From positions 474 through 34,440 of the forward strand of contig DBAV01000142.1 in NCBI GenBank assembly GCA_002291875.1: a stretch of DNA of 33,967 bases, read 5' to 3'. Below, piece after piece: positions 24,938 to 33,721 of the stretch. The stretch comes from Hyphomonadaceae bacterium UBA1001 (lineage in GTDB: Bacteria > Pseudomonadota > Alphaproteobacteria > Caulobacterales > Aquidulcibacteraceae). The notes under the pieces were generated by a model. It did not search any database. It was not told the DNA's origin and saw nothing but the letters and a program-made list of their open reading frames with translations. The position numbers and the translations under genes were made by a program. Within the stretch, counting starts at the first letter, position 1. Every line of letters begins with the position of its first letter.

Positions 24938-26341
24938 TCACTGGAGCAGGATGACCGTTGCGAGTCCGAGGAACGCAGAAAACCCGATCAGATCGGTCAC
25001 GAAGGTGACGAAGACCGATGAGGCGACGGCCGGATCGGCGCCAAACCGCTTGAGCGTCAGGGGCACCAGAATGCCCGCAAGGCCCGCGGCGGTCAGATTG
25101 ATGACGACCGCCAGGCCCACGGCCAGCGAAATGCCCGCCGACTGGAACCACAGCCCCGCCACAAGCGCCAGCAGCAAACCAAAGATCAGCCCGTTCAGCG
25201 ATCCGGTCGTCACCTCGCGAAGGATCACCCGCGCCGCATTCACGGCTGTCAGGTCACGCTGGGCCAGCGCGCGCACCGCGACCGCCAGCGTCTGTGTGCC
25301 GGTGTTCCCCCCAAGCGATGCCACGATGGGCATCAGCACGGCCAGCGCGACAATTTCCTCGATGGTGGCTTCGAACATCGAGATCGCGGTGGACGCCAGC
25401 AGGGCGGTGAACAGGTTGACCGCGAGCCAGGGTGTGCGCGCGCGCAGATTGCCCACCACGCTGTCGCCCGCATTGTCGCCGTCCGTGCCGACCCCCGCGA
25501 GCGCCAGAAGGTCCTCGCCGCGCTCTTCCTCGACCACGGTGACGATGTCGTCGAGCGTGATCATGCCCTTGATGCGCCCGCCCTCATCGACGACCGGCGC
25601 CGAGTGCAGATGGTATTTCGAGAACAGATAGGCGACTTCCTCCTGGTCCATATCGGACCGGATGAGCACCTGTGCCGGCTCCATCAGGTCGAGCAGGGGG
25701 ACCTGGCGCCCAGCCTTCAGGAACGGGGCCAGCGCCACCGCGCCCAGCGGCCGCCAGGCGGGATCGACAATGTAGATTTCAAAGAAGCGGTCGGGCAGGT
25801 CGTCGCCCACCTTGCGCATATGGTCGATCGCATCGCCCACGCTCCAGTGCTCGGGCGCGGCGACGAACTCGCGCTGCATCAGCCGCCCGGCGGTTTCCTC
25901 CTCGAAGGACAGCGACTGTTCGAGGACCGCGCGGTCCTCATCGGGCACGTTGGCGAGGACTTCGTCGAGCTGTTCCTCGTCGACATCGGCGGCAACCGCA
26001 GCCGCGTCGTCGGAATCGAGCTCTGCCAGCAGCCGGCCCACCACGCGCGCCGGGAGCAGCTTGAGCACCTCTTCGCGGGTTTCCACCGAGAGCTCGGCAT
26101 AAACGTCCGCATCAAGATCGGCGCCGATCAGGTGGACAACAGCGGCCCGGATGTCCGGCGCGACCTGATGGAGCACCTCGGCGGAGTCTGCCGGATGCAA
26201 TGGCAGCAGCAGCGCGCGAAGGCCCGGCGCGTCGCGGTCGCCCACGCAGCCGATCACGCGTGCCACAAAGGCCGGATCAATGTCGTGGCGCCCCGCGCCC
26301 CCTTCGTGCAGGTGGGCGGACCGCGTCGCCTGAGATGCCAT
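24938..26341 (-). CDS. mgtE: Magnesium transporter MgtE
   Basis: Mg2+-gated channel in the inner membrane. The 467 residues show an N-terminal superhelical acidic domain (about 20-150), a CBS pair (about 155-275, with SAPVVDEGGRIKGMITLDDIV) and a transmembrane domain (about 300-467) of five helices. The MgtE signature PIVASLGGNTGTQ is at 338-350. The N and CBS domains bind Mg2+ and close the channel when the ion is plentiful. No M-box-like leader is evident in the 157 bases before it. It is divergent from ettA. Confidence 0.96.
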   Translation of the reverse strand: MASQATRSAHLHEGGAGRHDIDPAFVARVIGCVGDRDAPGLRALLLPLHPADSAEVLHQVAPDIRAAVVHLIGADLDADVYAELSVETREEVLKLLPARVVGRLLAELDSDDAAAVAADVDEEQLDEVLANVPDEDRAVLEQSLSFEEETAGRLMQREFVAAPEHWSVGDAIDHMRKVGDDLPDRFFEIYIVDPAWRPLGAVALAPFLKAGRQVPLLDLMEPAQVLIRSDMDQEEVAYLFSKYHLHSAPVVDEGGRIKGMITLDDIVTVVEEERGEDLLALAGVGTDGDNAGDSVVGNLRARTPWLAVNLFTALLASTAISMFEATIEEIVALAVLMPIVASLGGNTGTQTLAVAVRALAQRDLTAVNAARVILREVTTGSLNGLIFGLLLALVAGLWFQSAGISLAVGLAVVINLTAAGLAGILVPLTLKRFGADPAVASSVFVTFVTDLIGFSAFLGLATVILLQ

Positions 26342-26430
26342 GATGCGCCGTCCCGGTCAGGAGCGGATGCTTGCGCCGTCAATGGGCACACCTTTCCGCC
26401 AGTGCAAGCGAAACCCTCGCACATGGCTGC

Positions 26431-26446
26431 GCCCGCTTTCGCGGGC
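26431..26446. repeat. Short palindrome GCCCGC-TTTC-GCGGGC
   Basis: A 6-bp perfect stem with a TTTC loop lies between mgtE and ettA. CCCGCTTTCGCGGG cores are common as dispersed intergenic palindromes in alphaproteobacteria, so this may be one copy. Only one copy is seen in the window. Confidence 0.35.
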
Positions 26447-26498
26447 ATGGGATCGCGGCTAGAGCCACGCGCGACCGATGACCCAGAGGACCCGTCCC

Positions 26499-28166
26499 AT
26501 GGCCCAACCTGCCCAGTACATCTTCTCCATGCAGGGACTGACCAAGGCCTATCCGGGGGGAAAGAAGGTCTTCGAGAACATCTGGCTGTCCTTCTATCCC
26601 GACGCGAAGATCGGGGTCGTGGGCGTCAACGGGTCAGGCAAGTCGACCCTGCTGAAAATCATGGCGGGCCTCGACAAGGACTTCACCGGTGAGGCGATGC
26701 CGCTTGCGGGCACCAAGATGGGCTATCTGGAACAGGAGCCGCAGCTGGACGCCTCCAAGACCGTCTGGGAAAACGTGATCGCCTGGTGCCCGGAAAAACA
26801 GCTTGTGGATCGGTTCAATGCCGTCTCGATGCAGATGGCCGAGGATTATTCGGACGCGCTGATGGAGGAGATGAACGCCCTCCAGGAACAGATCGACGCG
26901 GCCGACGCCTGGGACATCGATTCAAAGATCGAAATGGCCATGGATGCCCTGCGCTGCCCGCCCAATGACAGCGGCGTGGAAAAGCTGTCGGGCGGCGAAC
27001 GGCGCCGTGTGGCCCTGTGCCGGCTACTCTTGTCCAAGCCCGACATGCTGCTGTTGGACGAGCCGACCAACCACCTCGACGCCGAGAGTGTCGCGTGGCT
27101 GCAGCATCACCTCGAAGCCTTTCCCGGCTGCGTGATCCTGGTCACGCACGACCGCTATTTCCTCGACCAGGTCACCAAGTGGACGCTGGAACTCGATCGC
27201 GGGAAGGGGCTGCCCTATGAGGGAAACTATTCCGCGTGGCTGGAACAGAAGACGAGGCGGATGGCGCAGGAAGAGCGCGAAAGCGAGGGCCGCGCCAAGA
27301 TGATGGCGCGCGAACTCGAATGGGTGCGTCAGGGTGCCAAGGCCCGCCAGGCCAAGTCCAAGGCCCGCCTGCAGCGCTATGAGGAAATGGCCAGCGCCGC
27401 CGAGCGCGAGAAGCAGACCTTTGCCACCATCCAGATCCCGCCCGGGCCGCGCCTCGGGCAGAATGTGATCGCGTTCGAGGGCCTGTCGAAGGGGTATGGT
27501 GAGCGCCTTCTGATCGAGGACCTGACCTTCAAGCTGCCGCCGAACGGCATTGTCGGTGTGATCGGGCCGAACGGGGCGGGCAAGTCGACGCTGTTCCGCA
27601 TGATCACCGGGCAGGAGCAGCCCGACGCCGGCACCATCCGCATCGGCGAGAGCGTCAAACTGGGCTTTGTCGACCAGAGCCGTGACGCGCTCGACCCGAA
27701 AAAGACCGTCTGGGAGGAAATTTCGGGCGGGCTGGACGTGATCGACGTTGGGGGGCGCGAGGTGAACAGCCGCGCCTATGTGTCGTCGTTCAATTTCAAG
27801 GGCGCGGATCAGCAGAAGAAGGTGGGCCTGCTCTCGGGCGGGGAACGCAACCGGGTGCACCTTGCCAAGACGCTGCGGTCGGGGGCGAATGTGCTGCTGC
27901 TGGACGAGCCGACAAACGACCTCGATGTGGAGACCCTTCAGGCACTGGAAGTGGCGCTGGAGGACTGGCCGGGGTGCGCGGTGGTGATCAGCCACGACCG
28001 CTGGTTCCTGGATCGCCTGGCGACCCATATCCTGGCCTATGAGGGCGACAGCCACGTCGAATGGTTCGAAGGAAACTTCGAGGCCTATGAGGAAGACAAG
28101 AAACGCCGCCTCGGGCTGACCGAAATCATCCCCAGCCGCATCAAGTTCCAGAAGTTCGCGCGGTAG
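26499..28166 (+). CDS. ettA: Energy-dependent translational throttle protein EttA (ABC-F)
   Basis: Cytoplasmic ABC-F ATPase that binds the ribosomal E site and gates entry into elongation according to energy state. The 555 residues match the EttA length. There are two ATPase domains with Walker A GVNGSGKST and GPNGAGKST, signatures LSGGERRRVALCR and LSGGERNRVHLAK, and Walker B LLLDEPTNHLD and LLLDEPTNDLD. The arm region and the charged PtIM linker (about 240-310) lie between. There are no membrane helices. ATG 26499 has GAGGA (26486-26490) 8 bases upstream; the ATG 7 codons earlier lacks one. Confidence 0.96.
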   Translation: MAQPAQYIFSMQGLTKAYPGGKKVFENIWLSFYPDAKIGVVGVNGSGKSTLLKIMAGLDKDFTGEAMPLAGTKMGYLEQEPQLDASKTVWENVIAWCPEKQLVDRFNAVSMQMAEDYSDALMEEMNALQEQIDAADAWDIDSKIEMAMDALRCPPNDSGVEKLSGGERRRVALCRLLLSKPDMLLLDEPTNHLDAESVAWLQHHLEAFPGCVILVTHDRYFLDQVTKWTLELDRGKGLPYEGNYSAWLEQKTRRMAQEERESEGRAKMMARELEWVRQGAKARQAKSKARLQRYEEMASAAEREKQTFATIQIPPGPRLGQNVIAFEGLSKGYGERLLIEDLTFKLPPNGIVGVIGPNGAGKSTLFRMITGQEQPDAGTIRIGESVKLGFVDQSRDALDPKKTVWEEISGGLDVIDVGGREVNSRAYVSSFNFKGADQQKKVGLLSGGERNRVHLAKTLRSGANVLLLDEPTNDLDVETLQALEVALEDWPGCAVVISHDRWFLDRLATHILAYEGDSHVEWFEGNFEAYEEDKKRRLGLTEIIPSRIKFQKFAR

Positions 28167-28187
28167 GGGGGTGCCGCGGCGCCCCCT
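28165..28187 (+). terminator. Candidate terminator hairpin after ettA
   Basis: AGGGGGGTGCC and GGCGCCCCCT pair with one bulged G, starting inside the ettA stop codon. No T-run follows, so strength is uncertain. Confidence 0.35.
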
Positions 28188-28394
28188 GAACGCTGATGGA
28201 TATTCGTCAAGGAGATTAAACTCCGCAGCTACATCCTTCACTTGAGCCATATCTGGGGATGGCCGAAAAAGTCCGTGTCGCTATGACCTTGGCAAGGATG
28301 GCGCCAACCCAAGACCGCGTGCACGCCAGAACTGCGGCATCGGGACGACCCGCAGGATCGTCGCGGACATGGTGGGAAGTTCGAACTCGTCCCC
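28188..28394. other. Lower-GC intergenic tract without a recognisable gene
   Basis: About 200 bases between ettA and metC (whose stop is at 28395). The left half is visibly richer in A and T than its surroundings. On the plus strand AAGGAG at 28209-28214 is followed by no start codon at useful distance. On the minus strand, frames such as SDTDFFGHPQIWLK (ending in a stop) and MAQVKDVAAEFNLLDEYPSA look protein-like but are short, in different frames, and the second runs into antisense of ettA. It may be a decayed gene remnant; I recognise no family. Confidence 0.3.
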
Positions 28395-29558
28395 TCACCC
28401 CGCGCGTAGGGCGTCGAAACCCCGGGCGAGGTCGGCGATCAGGTCTTCGGGGTCTTCGAGGCCCACGCTGAGCCTCAGGAGCGGGCCGCGGTCGGGCAGG
28501 GGCAGCATGCGCTTGAGCTGGGGGTCGCAGGGGATGATGAGGCTTTCATAGCCGCCCCACGAAAAGCCCATGCCGATGACGCGCAGCGCGCGCAGGAAGG
28601 CGTTCAGGCGCGCCGGGGGTGTCGGCGTCAGCACGAACGAGAACAGACCCGCCGCGCCGGCAAAATCGCGCCTCCAGAGGGCATGACCCGGACTGCCCGG
28701 CCATTGCGGCGCCAGGATCGCTGCGACCTCGGGCTGCTGTGCGAGCCAGCCAAGGACCGCATCGGCGCTGGCGGCCTGACGGGCCATGCGGAGTCCCATG
28801 GTACGCAGGCCCCGCAGGACGAGGGCCGCCTCGTCCGGGCTGACGCCCATTCCCAATTCCTTGTTGGTTCGCGCCAGCCGCGCCGCGAGGGCGGGGTCGC
28901 GGGTGATGCAGGCGCCCACGAGGGCATCGGAATGGCCGGACTGGAACTTGGTCGCGGCCTGGATCGAGATGGCGATGCCGTGTTCGAACGGGCGGAACAG
29001 CACGCCCGCCGACCAGGTATTGTCCAGGAGCGTCAGCACGCCCGCGGCGCGGGCCGCGCCCACGATGGCGGGGATGTCCATCACCTCGAGCGTCAGCGAG
29101 CCGGGGCTTTCCAGCATGATCGCGGCCGTCGTCGGCCGGATCAGGTTGGCGATGCCGGACCCGATCTGCGGGTCGAAATACTGGGTCTCGACACCAAAGC
29201 GGGCGAGCAAGCCATCGCAGAAGCGGCGCGTGGGTCCGTAGACGCTGTCGGTCACCAGAAGGTGGTCGCCGCCCTTGAGGACGCTCATCAGCGCCAGCGT
29301 GCACGCCGCCAGGCCCGACGGAACCAGGGTGCAGGCCGTCCCGCCTTCGATTTCGGCAAGCGCCGCGCGCAGGGCATCCTGGACGTCCAGCCCTTCGAGG
29401 CCATAAGTGCGGATGTCCTCGCGGTAGAGGTCGTCGGGGTCGGAAAACAGCAGGGTCGAGGCCCGCGCGGGCGCCGGATTGACGGGCGCGCCGCGCAGAT
29501 CGCCGGTCCTGCGCCCCGCCCGCGTCAGCCGTGTGCCCGGCCCGAACCGCTCGCTCAT
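28395..29558 (-). CDS. metC: Cystathionine beta-lyase
   Basis: PLP enzyme of the Cys/Met metabolism family that splits cystathionine to homocysteine, pyruvate and ammonia. From ATG 29558 (GGAG 8 bases upstream) it has 387 residues. Visible are YREDIRTYGLEG with the cofactor-contacting Y52, LLDNTWSAGVLF with D179, and the PLP lysine K204 in AATKFQSGHSDALVG. The last motif favours beta-lyase over cystathionine gamma-synthase, although the family is hard to split by sequence. It is the last gene of a three-gene unit and overlaps sseA by four bases (ATGA). Confidence 0.92.
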   Translation of the reverse strand: MSERFGPGTRLTRAGRRTGDLRGAPVNPAPARASTLLFSDPDDLYREDIRTYGLEGLDVQDALRAALAEIEGGTACTLVPSGLAACTLALMSVLKGGDHLLVTDSVYGPTRRFCDGLLARFGVETQYFDPQIGSGIANLIRPTTAAIMLESPGSLTLEVMDIPAIVGAARAAGVLTLLDNTWSAGVLFRPFEHGIAISIQAATKFQSGHSDALVGACITRDPALAARLARTNKELGMGVSPDEAALVLRGLRTMGLRMARQAASADAVLGWLAQQPEVAAILAPQWPGSPGHALWRRDFAGAAGLFSFVLTPTPPARLNAFLRALRVIGMGFSWGGYESLIIPCDPQLKRMLPLPDRGPLLRLSVGLEDPEDLIADLARGFDALRAG

Positions 29559-30397
29559 GGTTGGGTCTCCACGGGGCAGTCCGCCCGGCCGCCCCATTCG
29601 GCCCACGAACCGTCATAGAGCAGCACATCGTCATTGCCGCAGCGGGCCAGGGCAGCCGCCAGGATCGCGGCGGTCACCCCGCTGCCGCAGGACACGATGG
29701 TGGGCTGCTCGATCGACGCTCCCCGAAGCCGGAACGCGTCCGCGATGGCGCCGGCGGACGCCAGGTCGGCGCCATTCGCTTCCAGAACCTCGGGGAAGGG
29801 GATATTGATTGCGCCCGGCATGTGACCCCGGCGCAGGCCGGCGCGCGGTTCCGGGTCGTTTCCCAGAAAGCGCCCGGAGGGGCGTGCATCGAGCACCTGC
29901 CGCGATCCGGTTTCAAGCGCATGGGCGACCGCTGCCCGATCGGCGATCCCCACCAGCGGCGCATTCGTGGATGGTGCAGGAGAGGGCGCGGCCGGCACGG
30001 GCGGACCCGATTCGATGGCGCCACCGGCTGCGCGCCAGGCGGGCATTCCGCCCGAAAGGATGTGCACCCCAGTCCATCCCAGCGCCCTCAGGGTCCACCA
30101 GCATCGCGGTGCGGCAAACATGCCGTGCTGCTCATAGATCAGGACAGGCCGCGCGGGCGTCAGCCCAAGCCCCCCCAGCGCTGCGGCCAGGTCGTGCGGT
30201 GGCGGCAACATGTGGGGCAGCGAGGTGCTGCGATCGCTGAGGGTTTCGAGGTCGAACCGGCGCGCGCCACCGATCCGGCCTGCCATGAACCCCTCCTCGA
30301 AAACGCTGCTGTCGACGCCCACCCGCCAGCTGGCATCGAGTGGCTGGACGTCCTGAAGGTGCAGCGCCTGGTCGGGTGCGATCATCGGGTCAGGCAT
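29555..30397 (-). CDS. sseA: 3-mercaptopyruvate sulfurtransferase (tandem rhodanese)
   Basis: Transfers sulfur from 3-mercaptopyruvate to thiols or cyanide. The 280 residues contain two rhodanese domains, an inactive N-terminal one (about 10-130) and a C-terminal one (about 145-280). The active-site loop C237-G-S-G-V-T is the mercaptopyruvate-type motif rather than the CRxGx of thiosulfate enzymes. GGAG lies 7 bases before ATG 30397. The start overlaps the cysK end by 8 bases and the stop overlaps metC by 4, so the three genes are almost certainly one transcript. Confidence 0.93.
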   Translation of the reverse strand: MPDPMIAPDQALHLQDVQPLDASWRVGVDSSVFEEGFMAGRIGGARRFDLETLSDRSTSLPHMLPPPHDLAAALGGLGLTPARPVLIYEQHGMFAAPRCWWTLRALGWTGVHILSGGMPAWRAAGGAIESGPPVPAAPSPAPSTNAPLVGIADRAAVAHALETGSRQVLDARPSGRFLGNDPEPRAGLRRGHMPGAINIPFPEVLEANGADLASAGAIADAFRLRGASIEQPTIVSCGSGVTAAILAAALARCGNDDVLLYDGSWAEWGGRADCPVETQP

Positions 30398-31385
30398 CGA
30401 GCCACTCCGCCACGGGCAGTCCGCGCGATGTCAGGAAGGCGCGGTTGAAGAGCTTGCTGCGATAGCGCAGTCCCGAGTCGCACAGGATGGTCACGATGGT
30501 CTTGCCGGGACCCAGATCATGGGCCAGCCGGATGGCGCCGGCCACATTGAGCGCCGCCGAGGCGCCGACGCACAGCCCCTCATGCTGCACCAGATCGAAC
30601 AGGATGGGCAGCCATTCCTGGTCCGGGATCTGGTACGACCGGTCGACGCGCAATCCCTCGAGATTGGCGGTGATGCGGCTCTGGCCGATGCCCTCGGCGA
30701 TCGAGGTGCCTTCAGCGGCCAGGATGCCGGTCGTGAAATAGCTGTGCAGTGCGGCGCCAGGGGGATCACACAGCGCGATGACGCAGTCGGGCCTGCGCGC
30801 CCTCAGGGCCTGAGCGACGCCGGCCAGTGTGCCGCCCGATCCCACGGCGCAGACAAAGCCGTCCACCGCGCCGGCCGTCTGCTGCCAGATTTCCGGACCC
30901 GTCGTGGTCCGGTGCGCCTCGCGATTGGCGACATTGTCGAACTGGCCCGCCCAGAATACCGGCGCCTGTGTGTTCGCGCGCATCTCGTCGGCCAGCCTGC
31001 GCGAGACGTGCACATAATGGCCGGGGGTTGAATAGGGCGCCGGGTCGACCTCGACGAGCGAGGCGCCCAGGGCACGGATGGCCGATTTCTTTTCCTCGGA
31101 CTGGGACCGCGGCATCACGATCGTCGTGCGATAGCCCAGCGCGTTGCCGACCATCGCCAGACCGATGCCGGTATTGCCGGCCGTGCCTTCGACGATGTGT
31201 CCGCCCGGCCCCAGCGCGCCAGTGCGCTCGGCCTCGCGGATCATCGCCAGGGCTGCGCGGTCCTTGACCGACTGGCCGGGGTTCATGAACTCGGCCTTGC
31301 CCAGGATTCGGCAGCCGGCCTGGCGGGACGCCCCGACCAGCGTCACCAGCGGCGTCCCGCCGATCAAATCCACAAGTCCGGTCAC
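30390..31385 (-). CDS. cysK: Cysteine synthase (O-acetylserine sulfhydrylase family)
   Basis: PLP enzyme making cysteine from O-acetylserine and sulfide. The start is GTG 31385, because GAGGGG lies 6 bases upstream; a TTG-started extension of 18 codons has no support. The 331 residues show the PLP lysine K41 in NPGQSVKDRAA, the substrate loop EGTAGNTGIGLA and GSGGTLAGV. The C-terminus after about residue 300 is longer than in short CysK forms. A cystathionine beta-synthase activity cannot be excluded from sequence alone. It is the first gene of the cysK-sseA-metC unit and divergent from the DUF6134 gene. Confidence 0.9.
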   Translation of the reverse strand: MTGLVDLIGGTPLVTLVGASRQAGCRILGKAEFMNPGQSVKDRAALAMIREAERTGALGPGGHIVEGTAGNTGIGLAMVGNALGYRTTIVMPRSQSEEKKSAIRALGASLVEVDPAPYSTPGHYVHVSRRLADEMRANTQAPVFWAGQFDNVANREAHRTTTGPEIWQQTAGAVDGFVCAVGSGGTLAGVAQALRARRPDCVIALCDPPGAALHSYFTTGILAAEGTSIAEGIGQSRITANLEGLRVDRSYQIPDQEWLPILFDLVQHEGLCVGASAALNVAGAIRLAHDLGPGKTIVTILCDSGLRYRSKLFNRAFLTSRGLPVAEWLDA

Positions 31386-31472
31386 GGCGGTCCCCTCGCC
31401 TCGGCCTTTAGGACCGAACGTCGGCGTGATCCAGTTCAAAGCCCCGCGCGTAGTCTGTGCGGAGAGTGCGTG

Positions 31473-32102
31473 ATGTTCAGAACCCTATTGCTTGTCCTGC
31501 TGCTGATGGTCGCCGCTCCGCAGGCGCGTGCGTTTCAGGCCCAGAACCTTGTGTTCGACGTCACCCAGAATGGCTCGCCCTTCGGGACGCACCGCATAAC
31601 CGTCCGCCCTTCGGGTGACACCACATCGGTCTCGGTTGCGATCTCGCTTCGTGCGACGGCCGGCCCGATCACCCTGTTCAGCTACAATCACACCTGCACC
31701 GAGGCATGGCAGGCCGAGGCCCTCCAGTCGCTCGACTGCACGACACGGCGCGGCGGGCGCACCACGCGGGTCACTGCCCAGGCGGGGGCTGACGGCATTC
31801 GCGTCACCGGCCCGCGCTTTACGGGCGTTGCGCCCGCAAATCTCCTGCCGTCCAGCTGGTGGAATGTGGGGCTTACCAGCGCCACCCGTATGATCAACAC
31901 CGAGAATGGCCGCCTCGAGCCGATCCGGGTTCGGAACATGGGCAGCCAGGCGGTGACGGTGGGTGCGCGTTCGGTTCAGGCGACCCACTTCCAGATCGCC
32001 GGATCGATCGTGCTGGACGCCTGGTATGACGCGTCGGGGCGTCTGGTGCGGATGGCCTTCACTGCCCAGGGGCGGCGGATCGAGTATCGGCTCCGCGGTT
32101 GA
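31473..32102 (+). CDS. Secreted DUF6134-like protein
   Basis: The 209 residues begin with a clear signal peptide (MFRTLLLVLLLMVAAPQARA, cleaved before F21). A beta-rich domain follows with FDVTQNGSPFGTHRITV, LFSYNHTCTEAWQ and a C-terminal LDAWYDASGRLVRMAF. This pattern matches DUF6134 proteins, related to DUF3108, as I recall them. A lipocalin-like or ligand-binding periplasmic role is conceivable, but no function is established to my knowledge. GGAGA (31461-31465) lies 7 bases before ATG 31473. The photolyase gene begins four bases after its stop, suggesting coupled expression. Confidence 0.82.
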   Translation: MFRTLLLVLLLMVAAPQARAFQAQNLVFDVTQNGSPFGTHRITVRPSGDTTSVSVAISLRATAGPITLFSYNHTCTEAWQAEALQSLDCTTRRGGRTTRVTAQAGADGIRVTGPRFTGVAPANLLPSSWWNVGLTSATRMINTENGRLEPIRVRNMGSQAVTVGARSVQATHFQIAGSIVLDAWYDASGRLVRMAFTAQGRRIEYRLRG

Positions 32103-32106
32103 TCTG

Positions 32107-33651
32107 ATGTCCAAGCCAAGCCTGCGGCTGGTCCTCGGCGACCAACTGACCTTCGACGTCGCCGCGCTCGTGGACCTCGACCCCGCCCGGGACACGGTGC
32201 TGATGGCCGAGGTGCAGGCCGAGGCGACCTATGTCCGCCATCACCGCAAGAAGCTGGTGCTGGTGTTCTCGGCGATGCGTCACTTTGCACAGGCGCTGCG
32301 GGCGCAGGGCATCGAGGTCCGGTATGTCGAACTCGACGATCCGCGCAACACCCATGCCATCGGCACCGAGGTCGCGCGCGCCGCCGGGGAACTGGGTCTT
32401 TCGCGCGTGGTCGCGACCCAGTGCGGCGAATGGCGCCTCGACGAGGACATGCGTCGCTGGGCGGAACGCCATGGCCTGGAGGTCGATATCCGCGAGGACA
32501 CCCGCTTCCTTTGCCCGCGCGACGAATTCGCGCGCTGGGCGCAGGGGCGCAAGGCGCTTCGGATGGAATTCTTCTATCGCGAGATGCGGCGTCGCCACGC
32601 CATCCTGATGGATGGCAACGAGCCCGCCGGCGGACAGTGGAATTTCGATCACGACAATCGGGCGGGGCTTGATCACTCCCGCGCGGTACCCGCGCGCCCG
32701 CAGGTGGTCCTCGACACCATCGACGAGGCGGTCATTGCGCTGGTCGAGCAAAGGTTTCCCGATCATTTCGGCGATCTGCGCCCGTTCGGGTTCGCCACCA
32801 CCCACACGGGCGCCGAAGCGCTGGCGCGGCATTTCTTCGATGAGGTGCTGGCAGGGTTTGGCGAACAGCAGGACGCCATGGACGCTGACGAGCCTTTCAT
32901 GTGGCATGCTTTGGTGTCGATGTACCTCAATCTTGGCCTGCTGGACCCGCTCGACCTGTGCAGGCAGGCCGAGGCGGCCTGGCGCGAGGGACGCGTGCCC
33001 CTGAATGCCGCCGAAGGCTTCATCCGCCAGATCCTGGGCTGGCGCGAATATGTCCGCGGCATCTACTGGCTGCACATGCCCGAATATGCGCTGGCAAATA
33101 CCCTCGGTGCCAACCGCGATTTGCCGGATTTCTACTGGAGCGGTGAAACCGACATGGCCTGCATCGCGGATGCGGTCCGCCGCACGCGAGAGAACGCCTA
33201 TGCCCACCACATCCAGCGGCTGATGGTGACGGGAAACTTTGCCCTGCTGGCCGGGGTCGACCCGGCGCAGGTTCACGAATGGTATCTGGCCGTCTACGCC
33301 GACGCCCTTGAATGGGTCGAGGCGCCGAATGTCATCGGCATGTCGCAGCACGCGGACGGGGGATACCTGGGGTCCAAGCCCTATGTCTCTTCGGGCGCCT
33401 ATATCGACCGGATGTCGGATTACTGCGGGGGGTGCCACTACCGGGCCAAGGACCGCACCGGGCCCAGGGCCTGCCCGTTCAACCTGCTCTATTGGGATTT
33501 CCTGACCCGCCACCGCGACCGGTTCCAGGGGAACCCCCGCATGGCGCCGATGTATCGCACCTGGGACCGGATGGACGCGGACCACCGGGGGCGCGTCCTG
33601 GCCGAGGCCGGGGCGATCCTGGCGCGGCTCGACGCGGGCCAAGGGGTGTGA
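32107..33651 (+). CDS. Iron-sulfur bacterial cryptochrome/photolyase, PhrB (6-4) type
   Basis: The 514-residue flavoprotein of the DPRP/FeS-BCP family uses light to repair (6-4) photoproducts; some relatives act as photosensors. The N-terminal antenna domain spans about 1-140 and starts RLVLGDQLTFD. The helical FAD domain spans about 200-500. Four cysteines expected to hold a [4Fe-4S] cluster are present: C352, C440, C443 and C456. They sit at a constant offset of two from Agrobacterium PhrB C350, C438, C441 and C454. H367 and H368 in AHHIQRLMVTGNF match the PhrB active-site pair. ATG 32107 is the natural domain start. A double hairpin follows the gene. Confidence 0.94.
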   Translation: MSKPSLRLVLGDQLTFDVAALVDLDPARDTVLMAEVQAEATYVRHHRKKLVLVFSAMRHFAQALRAQGIEVRYVELDDPRNTHAIGTEVARAAGELGLSRVVATQCGEWRLDEDMRRWAERHGLEVDIREDTRFLCPRDEFARWAQGRKALRMEFFYREMRRRHAILMDGNEPAGGQWNFDHDNRAGLDHSRAVPARPQVVLDTIDEAVIALVEQRFPDHFGDLRPFGFATTHTGAEALARHFFDEVLAGFGEQQDAMDADEPFMWHALVSMYLNLGLLDPLDLCRQAEAAWREGRVPLNAAEGFIRQILGWREYVRGIYWLHMPEYALANTLGANRDLPDFYWSGETDMACIADAVRRTRENAYAHHIQRLMVTGNFALLAGVDPAQVHEWYLAVYADALEWVEAPNVIGMSQHADGGYLGSKPYVSSGAYIDRMSDYCGGCHYRAKDRTGPRACPFNLLYWDFLTRHRDRFQGNPRMAPMYRTWDRMDADHRGRVLAEAGAILARLDAGQGV

Positions 33652-33657
33652 CGGGTT

Positions 33658-33687
33658 CGGAGGATGGGCAGTATCGCCCATCCTCCG
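33658..33687. terminator. Perfect 12-bp hairpin between convergent genes
   Basis: CGGAGGATGGGC (33658-33669) and GCCCATCCTCCG (33676-33687) pair perfectly around AGTATC. It starts six bases after the photolyase stop. No T-run follows, but position between convergent genes suggests a two-way transcription end. A related, weaker palindrome follows at 33701-33719. Confidence 0.55.
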
Positions 33688-33700
33688 GGAGCCGTTCGTC

Positions 33701-33719
33701 GGATGGGCGCTGCCGCCCA
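33701..33719. repeat. Second, related palindrome
   Basis: GGATGGGC-GCTGCC-GCCCA repeats the core of the preceding hairpin (GGATGGGC-AGTATC-GCCCA) with a changed loop and a shorter stem. The two copies are 36 bases apart and may belong to a dispersed palindromic repeat family. Confidence 0.4.
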
Positions 33720-33721
33720 AC

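Noticed and set aside
28259..28471. Plus-strand open frame of 70 codons starting MAEKVRVAMTLARM
   Set aside because: No ribosome site, no recognisable family, and its second half is antisense to metC.
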